This document shows positions 1 through 6,962 of a DNA stretch of 11,282 nt, one piece after another (the first letter of the stretch is position 1; each line of letters opens with the position of its first letter). Origin of the DNA: CAVEFW01 sp964579575 (lineage in GTDB: Bacteria; Actinomycetota; Coriobacteriia; Coriobacteriales; Eggerthellaceae). Under the pieces are notes generated by a model. The model was not told the DNA's origin and did no database searches. It saw only the letters and a list, made by a program, of their open reading frames with translations. Both the position numbers and the translations under genes were made by a program. The stretch spans positions 1 to 11,282 of the forward strand of contig CAZOGL010000050.1 of NCBI GenBank assembly GCA_964579575.1. The letters are read 5' to 3'.

Positions 1-45
1 GCGGCAAAGGTGCTGGATCGCGCGAGCGTCGACGGCGAACAGTAA
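1..45 (+). CDS. 3' end of an unidentified gene (partial)
   Basis: Frame 1 is open from the first base and reads AAKVLDRASVDGEQ before a TAA stop. The codons are GC-rich with G/C third positions, as in a real coding tail. Only 14 residues are visible, so no family can be named. The next 85 bases hold no gene. The gene is inferred from the open frame alone, and a chance frame cannot be excluded. Confidence 0.4.
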   Translation, partial: AAKVLDRASVDGEQ

Positions 46-102
46 GCGTGTGGCTTGGCGGCGGCGAGCGGTAGCATTTGGGCGGTGATTGTCACATCTA
101 AG

Positions 103-130
103 AATAATCCGAAAAAATGATTATTTTTTC
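103..130 (+). terminator. Weak AT-rich hairpin ending in a T-run, possible terminator of the upstream gene
   Basis: AATAATC (103-109) pairs with GATTATT (119-125), and the T-run continues to 129. An alternative fold pairs GAAAAAAT (111-118) with ATTTTTTC (123-130) around a GATT loop. Either fold is followed by or contains the T-tract, as in an intrinsic terminator for the gene ending at 45, but the stem is nearly all A-T and would be weak. The same ATAATC core recurs at 139-145 in inverted orientation across the downstream -35 box, so an operator is an alternative reading. Confidence 0.3.
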
Positions 131-159
131 TTGACTATATAATCAGAACGAAGTATAAA
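131..159 (+). promoter_or_regulatory. Strong sigma70-type promoter
   Basis: TTGACT (131-136) and TATAAA (154-159) are separated by exactly 17 bases, each matching the consensus at 5 of 6 positions. Transcription would start at about 166. No intact coding region follows. The transcript would run into the 194-225 hairpin and the 242-298 pseudoknot/terminator. It may be the promoter of the IS3 element whose remnant lies at 296-521, or a promoter for a small RNA. Confidence 0.6.
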
Positions 160-165
160 AGACTC

Positions 166-298
166 AGTTAGTTTCTCTCTTCTTTCTCTAACAGGACGAG
201 CTGCCGAAGACCCGGCAGCTCGTCCCGTCTCTGGGGGAAGTCGCAAGGGAAACAAGAGGCGGCCCCTTGCGTTAAAGCAGGGAGCCGCCTCCTTTTTT
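166..298 (+). ncRNA. Candidate structured small RNA or decayed leader (promoter, hairpin, pseudoknot, T6)
   Basis: The predicted transcript from the 131-159 promoter contains a short GTTAG/CTAAC pairing (167-171 with 188-192), a 13-bp perfect hairpin (194-206 with 213-225, 6-base loop), an H-type pseudoknot (242-249 with 264-271, and 256-263 with 284-291), and then TTTTTT at 293-298. No convincing reading frame with a ribosome binding site lies inside. The size would be about 130 nt. I do not recognise a known riboswitch or RNA family. The competing reading is a decayed left part of an IS3 element, because one frame through this stretch runs into transposase-like sequence at 296. The call rests on structure alone. 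Confidence 0.35.
256..298 (+). terminator. Intrinsic terminator, also stem 2 of a pseudoknot
   Basis: GAGGCGGC (256-263) pairs perfectly with GCCGCCTC (284-291), and a C then TTTTTT (293-298) follows. Inside the loop, CCCT (264-267) could pair with AGGG (279-282) beyond a bulge. The 5' arm also lies in the loop of a second hairpin (242-249 with 264-271), so folding could favour a pseudoknot over a simple terminator. Confidence 0.5.
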
Positions 299-521
299 GG
301 CGTGACCAGGGCGGTCCTGTATAAATGGAAGAATTCCATCCTGGGCAAGGAGGCGCCCTGCAAAATGGACTTTGACACCAACGGCCCCGTGGACGATGTC
401 GACGTCCTCGAACGCGGAGCTGGCGAACTCCATGCTGGATGAGGCGGTGGCCAAGCTCGACCCGGGGGAACATCCTATAGGGCAAAGCGACAGGGGCTGC
501 CATTACCGCTGGCCAGGGTGG
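296..521 (+). pseudogene. Internally deleted IS3-family transposase remnant (orfA fragment joined to orfB fragment)
   Basis: The frame through 299-430 reads GVTRAVLYKWKNSILGKEAP and then GPVDDVDVLERGAGEL. This resembles the helix-turn-helix recognition helix and following leucine-zipper start of an IS3-family OrfA. In another frame, 390-521 reads TSSNAELANSMLDEAVAKL and later SDRGCHYRWPGW, the typical OrfB (rve/DDE) block around the second catalytic aspartate (D at codon 489-491). The two fragments meet near 400 in different frames, so most of the OrfA C-terminus, the first aspartate of OrfB and everything after WPGW are missing. I see no clear terminal inverted repeats. The element is dead but marks this flank as a former insertion hotspot. 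Confidence 0.75.
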
Positions 522-565
522 CAGTTGTATTTTAGACGGCAGGATCTGCCGACGGAACGACTCGT

Positions 566-607
566 GCTAAAGCAACGGCGCTAAAGCAAGGGCGCTAAAG
601 CAACGGC
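566..607. repeat. Tandem 14-bp repeat, three copies
   Basis: GCTAAAGCAACGGC (566-579), GCTAAAGCAAGGGC (580-593) and GCTAAAGCAACGGC (594-607) lie head to tail with one substitution in the middle copy. On the minus strand the third copy encodes the last residues and TAG stop of the E1-like protein, and the other two are the sequence just after the stop. Replication slippage at the gene end would explain it. Confidence 0.85.
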
Positions 608-1284
608 AAGTTCTCAACCGACCCGAAAAGTAGGTCAATCATCAGTAATCTGTTGCGAAGAATATCTGGCTTTCCGAGAAGTACCTTGATGGCTTCTGCA
701 ACTTGAAAAGACGCGACCACGCCAGCAGAGAAGGGCAAATTACCCTGGGAATCATCGGCCTTTTTGTCCTCAACAGCACCATATATGGAAACAAATGATG
801 TGTCTTTCGGCATGATTGTACATACCTGCCCGAACCAGCCAGATATTGCCCCATACACCAAGGGAATTTCGGAATTTTGACAGGCTAGCGCCAATTGAAA
901 ACGTGCCTGAACATTGTCCAAACAATCTATTACGCATTGGCTTTCCGCTATGAGCTCAGAGGCGTTATCGCAGGTTAAGGCCTCTTTGCAAGTGTCCACA
1001 CATATCTCGGAGTTCACTTCGGCAAGCCGCTTTGCAGCAACTTGAACTTTTGACATACCAAGCGAGGTCTCCGTGCAAAACAGCTGGCGATTCAGGTTCG
1101 ACTCTTCAAATATATCGGAATCTATCAGGCGTAGGTGCCCGACTCCTATTCTGGCCAGTTGTTCGGCGACGTATCCCCCCAGGCCGCCACAGCCCACGAC
1201 AACAACACGCGCAGTACGGAGCACCTCGCACTCATCGTTTGTAAGCGCCAAAAAATTGCGGTCATAACGGTGCTCTAAAGCCAT
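595..1284 (-). CDS. ThiF/MoeB/HesA-type E1-like adenylyltransferase (MoaD activator)
   Basis: 229 aa. E1-like enzymes adenylylate the C-terminal Gly-Gly of a ubiquitin-like sulfur carrier so that it can be converted to a thiocarboxylate. A Rossmann nucleotide motif GCGGLG is at residues 31-36, an acidic ribose contact at D55, the conserved SNLNRQ block (R66) at 62-67, K79, and the D120-x-x-D123-N Mg/ATP block. The length is close to MoeB/ThiF (about 245-250). No CxxC zinc pairs or obvious catalytic cysteine near the C-terminus are visible, which sets it apart from canonical MoeB. It is the last gene of the operon, 24 bases after the NuoG-like gene, with only a weak GAG-type ribosome binding site. 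The MoaD-like protein at 4343-4615 is the likely partner. The family is secure, the pairing is inferred, and the exact type (MoeB, ThiF or HesA) is open. Confidence 0.88.
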   Translation of the reverse strand: MALEHRYDRNFLALTNDECEVLRTARVVVVGCGGLGGYVAEQLARIGVGHLRLIDSDIFEESNLNRQLFCTETSLGMSKVQVAAKRLAEVNSEICVDTCKEALTCDNASELIAESQCVIDCLDNVQARFQLALACQNSEIPLVYGAISGWFGQVCTIMPKDTSFVSIYGAVEDKKADDSQGNLPFSAGVVASFQVAEAIKVLLGKPDILRNRLLMIDLLFGSVENLPLL

Positions 1285-1308
1285 GGCTCTACTCTATTCT
1301 CGCACTAC

Positions 1309-2040
1309 CTAAGAAAGACGATATGTTTGCGCAAGCGAATCTGCCACAGCATGCTTGCGGCAAGTATCACACGTGTCAGAAACGCCCATCTCTTTGGTTC
1401 CCAAAATTGCTCCGCATATGCGGCAGTGAGTCAATTCAAAAACGCGGTTCCATATAACACGTGTATGTTCGTCTTCGGTAAACTCAATGGCTCCCGTAGG
1501 ACATACAGAAGCGCAGCTCAAACAGCCTATACACACGTCGCTTGCAATGCCATACGGCGTGTTAACCTCTTTTTCGGTACCGCGGTTTATCGTAGATATG
1601 GCGCCTGCTCCCATGCTTTCACACGCCTGTACGCAAAGGCCGCAAAGAATGCATTTCCCGGTATCAAGTGGCTTTAGGCGCTCATATCTATCGTTGACGC
1701 CAAGCTCGGCGGCCTTGTCTTGTATCGCCTTGGACTCGGGAGCGCGTGCTGCCAACAAAGCCATCAAAACGCGCCGTTCGTCTGCGATCTTGGGAGAGTT
1801 CGTAAACACCTCGCATGGCCCCTCTATGGGATATACGCAAGAAGCGACCACTTTAGCGCGCCCGCGGGTAATCACTTCCACTATGCACATACGGCAACAC
1901 GCACGATGTTCAGCAAAAGCATCATGGCGGCAAAGCGCGGGAATTTGTATGCCGTTACGCATGGCTACGTCCCAAAGATACTCCCCGTGTTGAGCCTCGC
2001 AAGGTTTGCCGTCTATCACGATTTCGTACACCTCAGCCAT
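1309..2040 (-). CDS. NuoG/HoxU-like iron-sulfur subunit of the AOR complex (BfuA-like)
   Basis: 243 aa electron-transfer subunit. The N-terminus is a plant-type [2Fe-2S] domain with C37-x11-C49-x2-C52-x15-C68. It is followed by two [4Fe-4S] ferredoxin motifs, C130/133/136/140 and C170/173/176/180. The H-x3-C-x2-C cluster that usually sits between these in NuoG and HoxU is absent. The C-terminus carries an extra CxxC pair, C206-C209 and C224-C227, which looks like a small zinc ribbon. Its length matches HoxU and the truncated NuoG-like subunits of NAD-linked hydrogenases and tungsten enzymes, and it lacks the NuoG molybdopterin domain. A GGGGAGG ribosome binding site precedes the ATG, two bases after the NuoF stop. 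Likely role: relay of electrons between the FMN subunit and ferredoxin or AOR. The family assignment is strong; the cluster count is read from motifs. Confidence 0.9.
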   Translation of the reverse strand: MAEVYEIVIDGKPCEAQHGEYLWDVAMRNGIQIPALCRHDAFAEHRACCRMCIVEVITRGRAKVVASCVYPIEGPCEVFTNSPKIADERRVLMALLAARAPESKAIQDKAAELGVNDRYERLKPLDTGKCILCGLCVQACESMGAGAISTINRGTEKEVNTPYGIASDVCIGCLSCASVCPTGAIEFTEDEHTRVIWNRVFELTHCRICGAILGTKEMGVSDTCDTCRKHAVADSLAQTYRLS

Positions 2041-2042
2041 GA

Positions 2043-3833
2043 CTACCTCCCCTCTGTCAACACCGCGTCAAAGTTGCATGCCTCGCGGCAACTGCCGCAA
2101 GCGATGCACTTTTTCGTGTCGATTACGTGCGGTTCTTTGCGAGAGCCCGTTATGGCGTCTACGGGGCAGGCGAGTGCACACCTACCGCATCCTGTGCATG
2201 TATTTGCGTTGATAGTGAAGCGCGTCAGGTCCGGGCATACACCCGCAGGACAGCGGTGCTCTTTAATGTGCGCCTCGTACTCTTCCCGGAAAAATTTGAG
2301 CGTGGTCATCACGGGGTTAGGGGCGGTGCGACCAAGTGCGCAAAGGGAAGCATCCTCCATCATGTGTCCCAGCTCCTCTAAAAGCTCCAGGTCACCCTCG
2401 CACCCACGTCCTTCGCAAATATCGGTGAGGATGGAGCGCATCTGGCGCAAACCCTCACGGCAAGGCGTGCATTTCCCGCAACTTTCCTCGCACAAAAAGT
2501 CGATGTAGTAGCGCGCCACCTCCACCATGCAGCTGCGATCGTCCATGACTATCATGCCGCCGGAGCCCATCATGGCGCCGTAATCTTTAAGCGTGTCAAA
2601 ATCCACAGGCAAATCCAACAGGCTTTCAGGTATGCATCCACCCGATGGCCCGCCTGTCTGAACTGCCTTGAAGGGACGGTCTTTAATGATGCCGCCGCCT
2701 ATGTCGTAGACAAGCTCACGCAAAGTTGTGCCCATTGGCACTTCCACAAGGCCCGTGTGCTTCACCTTTCCAACCATGGCAAAAACTTTGGTGCCCTTAG
2801 ATTTCTCTGTGCCTAGCTTAGCGTATTCATCGCCACCGTGTGCCAAAATGGTGGGGATGGAGGCTAAGGTCTCAACGTTATTCAACACAGTTGGTTTTTC
2901 GAATAGGCCACTTTGCACGCTACGAATGTATTTAGGTCTTGGCTCTCCAACTTTGCCCTCAATGGAGTTCATTAGAGCCGTTGATTCACCACAAACGAAA
3001 GCGCCGCCGCCGCGCACGATACTTAAATCCAACTTGTGCTCTGTGCCCATGATAGATTGGCCCAAAATACCTGCAGCATAAGCATCATCTATGGCATGCT
3101 GAATGTGGTCACGCGCCAAAGCGTATTCATCACGAATGTAGAGTACGCCGGTTTGCGCCCCTATGGCCAAAGCGCCTATGATCATGCCCTCTATGACGGC
3201 ATGGGGGCTACCTTCCATCGTGGAACCGTCCATAAAGGCCCCAGGGTCACCTTCGTCGCCATTGCAAACGATATATTTGGGCCAGACATCGTAGTTTGCA
3301 GCGCTGCGCCATTTGCGCCCGGTGGGAAAGCCTGCGCCGCCTTTTCCTCTCAACCCGCTAATCTCTACCTCGGAGATGATCTCATCAGGGGACATGCCAA
3401 GGGCTCTCTCCAAGCCCTTATATCCTCCAGCAGCCTTGTAATCTTCCAAACTCAGCGGGTCGATAACGCCCACATCTTTCAATACGATCTTATGTTGGAG
3501 CCCGTAAAACGGGTTGTCAGCTTGACTCTCGTGGCGATGTCCTTCCGCATCGCGGTAGAGCAGCTTTTGAACTGGGTCTTTCTCAAGGCTGGCAACAATG
3601 GCGGGTGCGTCTGCGGGCCTCACCTTGTAATACATAGTATCTCGCGGCATCAGCCGTACAATGGGGCCCTGCTCGCACTCGCCCGAGCAACCCGTGCGGC
3701 AAACCTTAAGCTCTACCGAGGCATCGGCGCCCTGTGCGGCAATTTGTGCCTCAAGCGCGTCTGCCACCTCGTATGCTCCATTTGCTATACAACCAGTGCC
3801 GCAGCATACTAAAATGGAAGTGGTCCTAGCCAT
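2043..3833 (-). CDS. NuoF/HydB-like NAD(H)- and FMN-binding subunit (BfuB-like)
   Basis: 596 aa flavoprotein that would exchange electrons with NAD(H) on FMN. Domains in order: an N-terminal thioredoxin-like [2Fe-2S] domain (C10, C15, C45, C49); a NuoF core with the NADH/FMN glycine-rich loop GLRGKGGAGFPTG at 160-172 and GGGAFVCGESTALMNSIEG at 275-293; a [4Fe-4S] site at C452-x2-C455-x2-C458 with C498; and a C-terminal ferredoxin domain with C546/549/552/556 and C576/579/582/586. This extended form, with ferredoxin-like ends, is found in HydB, HndC and the Bfu family rather than in respiratory complex I NuoF (about 430-450 aa). It overlaps the NuoE-like gene by 8 bases, which suggests translational coupling. 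In this context it would pass electrons from aldehyde oxidation to NAD(+), possibly with split transfer to ferredoxin. Bifurcation is inferred from architecture only. Confidence 0.93.
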   Translation of the reverse strand: MARTTSILVCCGTGCIANGAYEVADALEAQIAAQGADASVELKVCRTGCSGECEQGPIVRLMPRDTMYYKVRPADAPAIVASLEKDPVQKLLYRDAEGHRHESQADNPFYGLQHKIVLKDVGVIDPLSLEDYKAAGGYKGLERALGMSPDEIISEVEISGLRGKGGAGFPTGRKWRSAANYDVWPKYIVCNGDEGDPGAFMDGSTMEGSPHAVIEGMIIGALAIGAQTGVLYIRDEYALARDHIQHAIDDAYAAGILGQSIMGTEHKLDLSIVRGGGAFVCGESTALMNSIEGKVGEPRPKYIRSVQSGLFEKPTVLNNVETLASIPTILAHGGDEYAKLGTEKSKGTKVFAMVGKVKHTGLVEVPMGTTLRELVYDIGGGIIKDRPFKAVQTGGPSGGCIPESLLDLPVDFDTLKDYGAMMGSGGMIVMDDRSCMVEVARYYIDFLCEESCGKCTPCREGLRQMRSILTDICEGRGCEGDLELLEELGHMMEDASLCALGRTAPNPVMTTLKFFREEYEAHIKEHRCPAGVCPDLTRFTINANTCTGCGRCALACPVDAITGSRKEPHVIDTKKCIACGSCREACNFDAVLTEGR

Positions 3834-4317
3834 GGTTGTTCTCGCTTTCCGCGACGTCAGCGTCCCTATACTGTTCTAAGATGTCTGCTAAATCTTCGAG
3901 CTTAAGCTTGTTGTGGTAGGTCCCATCCACCAACATGACTGGGGCCAGGGCGCAAGACCCCAGGCAGTTCACCATTTCAACAGAAAAGGCGCCGTCATCA
4001 GTGGTTTCACCTGGGTTAATGCCAAGCTCGCGCTGAAGACCCGTAACCAAATTGACAGCGCCGCGAATATGGCACGCGGTGCCGTTGCATACTTTGATGA
4101 TATGCCGTCCCTTTGGCTTCAAAGAGAGCGCTTTGTAGAATGTGGCCATGGAATAGAGTTGCGCCACGCCGCATCCTAAATGCTTTGACAGAGCAGACAA
4201 TCCCTGCTCAGGAATGTAATTGAACGCGTGCTGCATATCCTGCAAAGCCGCCAAAGCATAGCGGCGTTCCGGCGGATACGACTGCACGATACGTGCGATT
4301 TCTTCTTCGGAAACCAT
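3826..4317 (-). CDS. NuoE-like thioredoxin-fold [2Fe-2S] subunit (BfuC-like)
   Basis: 163 aa, the usual length of NuoE/HoxE. The [2Fe-2S] ligands are C77-x4-C82 and C118-x3-C122 in the typical KVCNGTAC and NCLGSCALAP contexts. The N-terminal helical part (residues 5-65) contains the NuoE-type YSMATFY stretch. The start at 4317 was chosen because AGGAGA lies eight bases ahead. A longer frame from a GTG at 4350 would overlap the preceding stop and lacks a ribosome binding site. The end overlaps the NuoF-like start by 8 bases. It forms the electron-input module with its neighbour, the pair being inseparable in complex I, HydABC hydrogenases and Bfu enzymes. Confidence 0.93.
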   Translation of the reverse strand: MVSEEEIARIVQSYPPERRYALAALQDMQHAFNYIPEQGLSALSKHLGCGVAQLYSMATFYKALSLKPKGRHIIKVCNGTACHIRGAVNLVTGLQRELGINPGETTDDGAFSVEMVNCLGSCALAPVMLVDGTYHNKLKLEDLADILEQYRDADVAESENNHG

Positions 4318-4342
4318 TAACGTCTCCTGTCTATTACAGAGG

Positions 4343-4615
4343 CTAACCACCAGCTACCAGCGGAGTTAAAGCCACATAGTCCTGCTCGGAAAGTTTAGTA
4401 TGCACGCCGTCCAAGTGTTCTATGTGGCGCCCGTTCACCAAAACAATCACATCAGGTCCCTTGTCGGTGTGTTCCTTGTTGAGCAAGAGGCCCCCGAATG
4501 CTGGGTATCTATCCTCCATGAGCTCCAATAATCCTAAGACATCGCAAGGAGCAGGGATGTTAATACTTCCCTGCCCCACTATTGCGCGATATGTGGCGAA
4601 GAATTTAACGTTCAC
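4343..4615 (-). CDS. MoaD/ThiS-family sulfur carrier protein
   Basis: 90 aa beta-grasp protein ending in LVAGG, the Gly-Gly tail that an E1 enzyme adenylylates and that later carries the thiocarboxylate. The N-terminal strand MNVKFFATYRAIVG and the VIVLVNGRHIEHLDGVHTKL region, followed by D-x-V-A-L-T-P, match the MoaD pattern. It starts with GTG behind AGAGG, eight bases after the AOR stop. Its place directly after the tungstoenzyme gene, with an E1-like gene at the operon end, suggests it donates sulfur to the bis-pterin cofactor of this AOR. Many AOR clusters carry such a gene, and whether it is dedicated or also serves general cofactor synthesis cannot be told here. Confidence 0.88.
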   Translation of the reverse strand: MNVKFFATYRAIVGQGSINIPAPCDVLGLLELMEDRYPAFGGLLLNKEHTDKGPDVIVLVNGRHIEHLDGVHTKLSEQDYVALTPLVAGG

Positions 4616-4623
4616 CGGAACCT

Positions 4624-6432
4624 CTATAAGGAAAGCTCCTGATACTTGGCCTCGGTTGGCTCACCATCTGTTGTCCAGCCGCGTGCCTCATAGTAGTCTG
4701 CAAGCATAACCTGCAGTTCAGCCACTTTACCTTTCGCAGGACCGCTAGGAAGTTCTTCGCGCAGCAAGCGCGGCGGCAACGTGTCTTTCTCTACGCCTGC
4801 AGCCATGTTGAAGCGTTTCTCTAGGTTCCAGATGCGCTCGCCCTTGAGCAAAATGTCCTCGTCGGATTCGTCGCTGCCTACCGCCTCGCGATAAAGCCCC
4901 GCTATCTCTGGAAGGCCCAAAGCAAAGGTTGTAAAGAGGCAGATGCCGGTGGAGTCGCACAGGGCCGTCAGATCTTGGAATGTCTTAAGGAGTGCGCCTT
5001 TGCCTTCGGTGACCAACGGGTCCGTTTTTATCGGCAAGCCTAAAACCTCAGGGGAGATCATATAGCCGCGCACATGGCAACCTCCACGATTAGAGGTGGC
5101 ATATTCAAGCGCGATGCCCTGAATTGCGCGCCCGTCATATGCAGGCATTTCTTGCTTTTTCACCGACATGGAAAGCTCCGGATGACCATAATGCTGCGCC
5201 AGTCTGTATGAACCTTGGCCAAGCATTTTGCCAAACCCTTCGCCGTTTGCGGTCATGCGCACGCATTTCACCATTGCTGCAGCATCCCCAAAACGAAGCG
5301 GAAAGCCTATCTCTGCTTCAGGGATTGCACCCATTTCGTAAAGCTCCATAGCACACGCTACGGTAGCGCCAAGCGTGATAGGATCCATTCCTTCTTCGTT
5401 GCAAATCCAGTTCGCTTTCAAAACGGCAGCTATGTCATCTATGCCGCAATCCGCGCCAAAACTCCATCCCGCTTCGTATTCGGGGCCTTCTCCAAAGCCG
5501 TAAAACTCGCTTTCATCAGGCTCAATCTTCGTTACGCGTCCGCAGGCTATGGTGCAACCAAAGCATCCTTGATTCTTGACTAGCGCACCTTCGGCCAACT
5601 TCTCGCCTGAGATCTCATAGGCGTTCTCGAACACTGCGCCATCACGGCCATTGTTTTTAGGCAAGCCGCCCACCTCATTGATGATGTTTACCAAGATCTC
5701 GGTACCGTATGCAGCCAACCCCGTGCCGCATACGGGGTGTTCACGCAGTATTTTGCGGGTTCGTAGGCTTTCTGCTAAGAAACCCTCGTTGCGCGCCACT
5801 TTGACGCTGCCCGTACCACGTACCACCACGGCCTTGAGGTTTTTGGAGCCCATCACGGCGCCCATGCCGCCACGTCCGGCAGCGCGGTTCTTGTCGTTCA
5901 TGATGCCGGCAAAGAGTACGCCGGACTCACCTGAAGGGGCAATGGTGGCAATGCGGAACTTGCCTACTTCACTCTCTAATATGTCGGTGGTCTCGTGTAC
6001 GTTCTTGCCCCAAAGATGGGACGCATCACGCAATTCCACCACCTCATCATTGATGTATAAATACACCGGCGTTTGGGATTTACCCTCAAAGATAATGCCG
6101 TCATAGCCGGCATATTTCAACTCCGGTCCAAAATGTCCACCAGAGTTTGCGGCGCCAATGGTGCCCGTTAGAGGTGACTTAGATACCACTTCATAGCGCC
6201 CTGCTGAAGGAGCGAAGGTGCCTGTCAATGCACCCGTCATGAAAATGAGCTTATTCTCAGGGGAAAGCGGATCGATTTTTGGGTCTACCTCGTTGCAGTA
6301 GTATTTGGTACCCAAGCCGCGGGCGCCTACATAATCATTGGCGTCTTGCATGTTGAGGGGCTCGCGAGAGATGGTTCCCTTTGTCAGGTTCACGCGCAAC
6401 AGCGTGCCGGTCCAAGCATTTCCTACAGCCAT
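4624..6432 (-). CDS. Tungsten-containing aldehyde ferredoxin oxidoreductase, catalytic subunit
   Basis: 602 aa, the normal size of AOR-family enzymes, which oxidise aldehydes to acids on a tungsten bis-pyranopterin. The N-terminal domain has the pterin-binding block GRGGMGAVMGSKNLK at 186-200. The single [4Fe-4S] cluster ligands are C290-x2-C293-x3-C297 and C498 in the D493-x2-G-x-C motif. EYE at 318-320 and H453 in SNRGGCHVRGYM fit the places of the acid and histidine known to be important in the Pyrococcus enzyme. The start has GAGGAGG eight bases ahead, inside the end of the ferredoxin gene. AOR, FOR, GAPOR and benzoyl-CoA reductase BamB share this fold. The NuoEFG-like partners favour an NAD-linked AOR/WOR. 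The substrate cannot be read from the sequence. Confidence 0.93.
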   Translation of the reverse strand: MAVGNAWTGTLLRVNLTKGTISREPLNMQDANDYVGARGLGTKYYCNEVDPKIDPLSPENKLIFMTGALTGTFAPSAGRYEVVSKSPLTGTIGAANSGGHFGPELKYAGYDGIIFEGKSQTPVYLYINDEVVELRDASHLWGKNVHETTDILESEVGKFRIATIAPSGESGVLFAGIMNDKNRAAGRGGMGAVMGSKNLKAVVVRGTGSVKVARNEGFLAESLRTRKILREHPVCGTGLAAYGTEILVNIINEVGGLPKNNGRDGAVFENAYEISGEKLAEGALVKNQGCFGCTIACGRVTKIEPDESEFYGFGEGPEYEAGWSFGADCGIDDIAAVLKANWICNEEGMDPITLGATVACAMELYEMGAIPEAEIGFPLRFGDAAAMVKCVRMTANGEGFGKMLGQGSYRLAQHYGHPELSMSVKKQEMPAYDGRAIQGIALEYATSNRGGCHVRGYMISPEVLGLPIKTDPLVTEGKGALLKTFQDLTALCDSTGICLFTTFALGLPEIAGLYREAVGSDESDEDILLKGERIWNLEKRFNMAAGVEKDTLPPRLLREELPSGPAKGKVAELQVMLADYYEARGWTTDGEPTEAKYQELSL

Positions 6433-6435
6433 GAT

Positions 6436-6906
6436 TTAAGCCTCCTCAATAAGTGCCACGAGCTTATCGGCCGCTTGCCGCTTCTTATCAGATGTTTCCG
6501 TGGGGTCTACCATCTCAATAGCTCCCGTTGGGCAAAATTGCACACACATGGGATCCCCGCCACACAAATCGCACTTAAATACCTTACTTTTAAGAGGCGA
6601 GTATGAAATGTTACCCAGCGGGCAAGCCGCAACGCACATCTTGCAAACTATGCACTTGGTGGGATCGTGCAGCACCACCCCCTCGGCGTTGCGCTTCAAA
6701 GCGTGCGTGGGGCACACACCCACGCACGCCGCATCGTCGCATTGGAGGCACATTATGGGCACCGATACGCACTGCTGTTCGTAGTGGAAAACGGTGACGT
6801 TGGATAGGCGCGGGTTGAATTCTCCGTTATGCCCAAAAGAACATGCTAGTTCACACGAGCGGCAAGCCTTGCATTTCTTTGGGTCGACAACTAGTTGTAA
6901 TGCCAT
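6436..6906 (-). CDS. Four-cluster ferredoxin subunit of AOR (AorA/WorS/BamC-like)
   Basis: 156 aa with 16 ligand cysteines in four groups: C12/15/18/22, C53/56/61/65, C85/88/91/95 and C112/115/121/125. This is the DmsB/HycB-type pattern for four [4Fe-4S] clusters and matches the small subunit of two-subunit tungsten oxidoreductases. It would carry electrons from the AOR cluster toward the NuoEFG-like module. No signal peptide or membrane helix is visible, so it is cytoplasmic. It is the first gene of the operon, with GGAGGG eight bases before the ATG, and its TAA lies three bases before the AOR start, so the two products are probably made in step. Similar subunits serve other oxidoreductases; the AOR link comes from adjacency. 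Confidence 0.9.
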   Translation of the reverse strand: MALQLVVDPKKCKACRSCELACSFGHNGEFNPRLSNVTVFHYEQQCVSVPIMCLQCDDAACVGVCPTHALKRNAEGVVLHDPTKCIVCKMCVAACPLGNISYSPLKSKVFKCDLCGGDPMCVQFCPTGAIEMVDPTETSDKKRQAADKLVALIEEA

Positions 6907-6953
6907 AAGGTGTTCCCTCCTTTAGCCTGTGATTTTCGACCTAACAGTATCTA

Positions 6954-6959
6954 ATCATA
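6954..6959 (-). promoter_or_regulatory. Putative -10 box of the AOR operon
   Basis: On the minus strand TATGAT matches the -10 consensus at 5 of 6 positions and would start a leader of about 40 bases. No good -35 hexamer is found 16-18 bases upstream. Instead the half-site TTCTGCACAA lies three bases before the -10. The promoter may depend on an activator or be blocked at this site. This is a sequence-based guess. Confidence 0.35.
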
Positions 6960-6962
6960 GGA

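Noticed and set aside
194..225. 13-bp hairpin as an intrinsic terminator
   Set aside because: No T-run follows on either strand; it is kept only as part of the candidate RNA.
1720..2508. 262-aa plus-strand open frame
   Set aside because: It lies antisense to the NuoG- and NuoF-like genes, whose cysteine motifs are intact; its own translation shows no family motif.
3036..3812. 258-aa plus-strand open frame
   Set aside because: Antisense shadow of the NuoF-like gene, with no ribosome binding site or domain.
4318..4350. GTG start for the NuoE-like protein
   Set aside because: No ribosome binding site, and the added 11 residues are not NuoE-like; the ATG at 4317 has AGGAGA.
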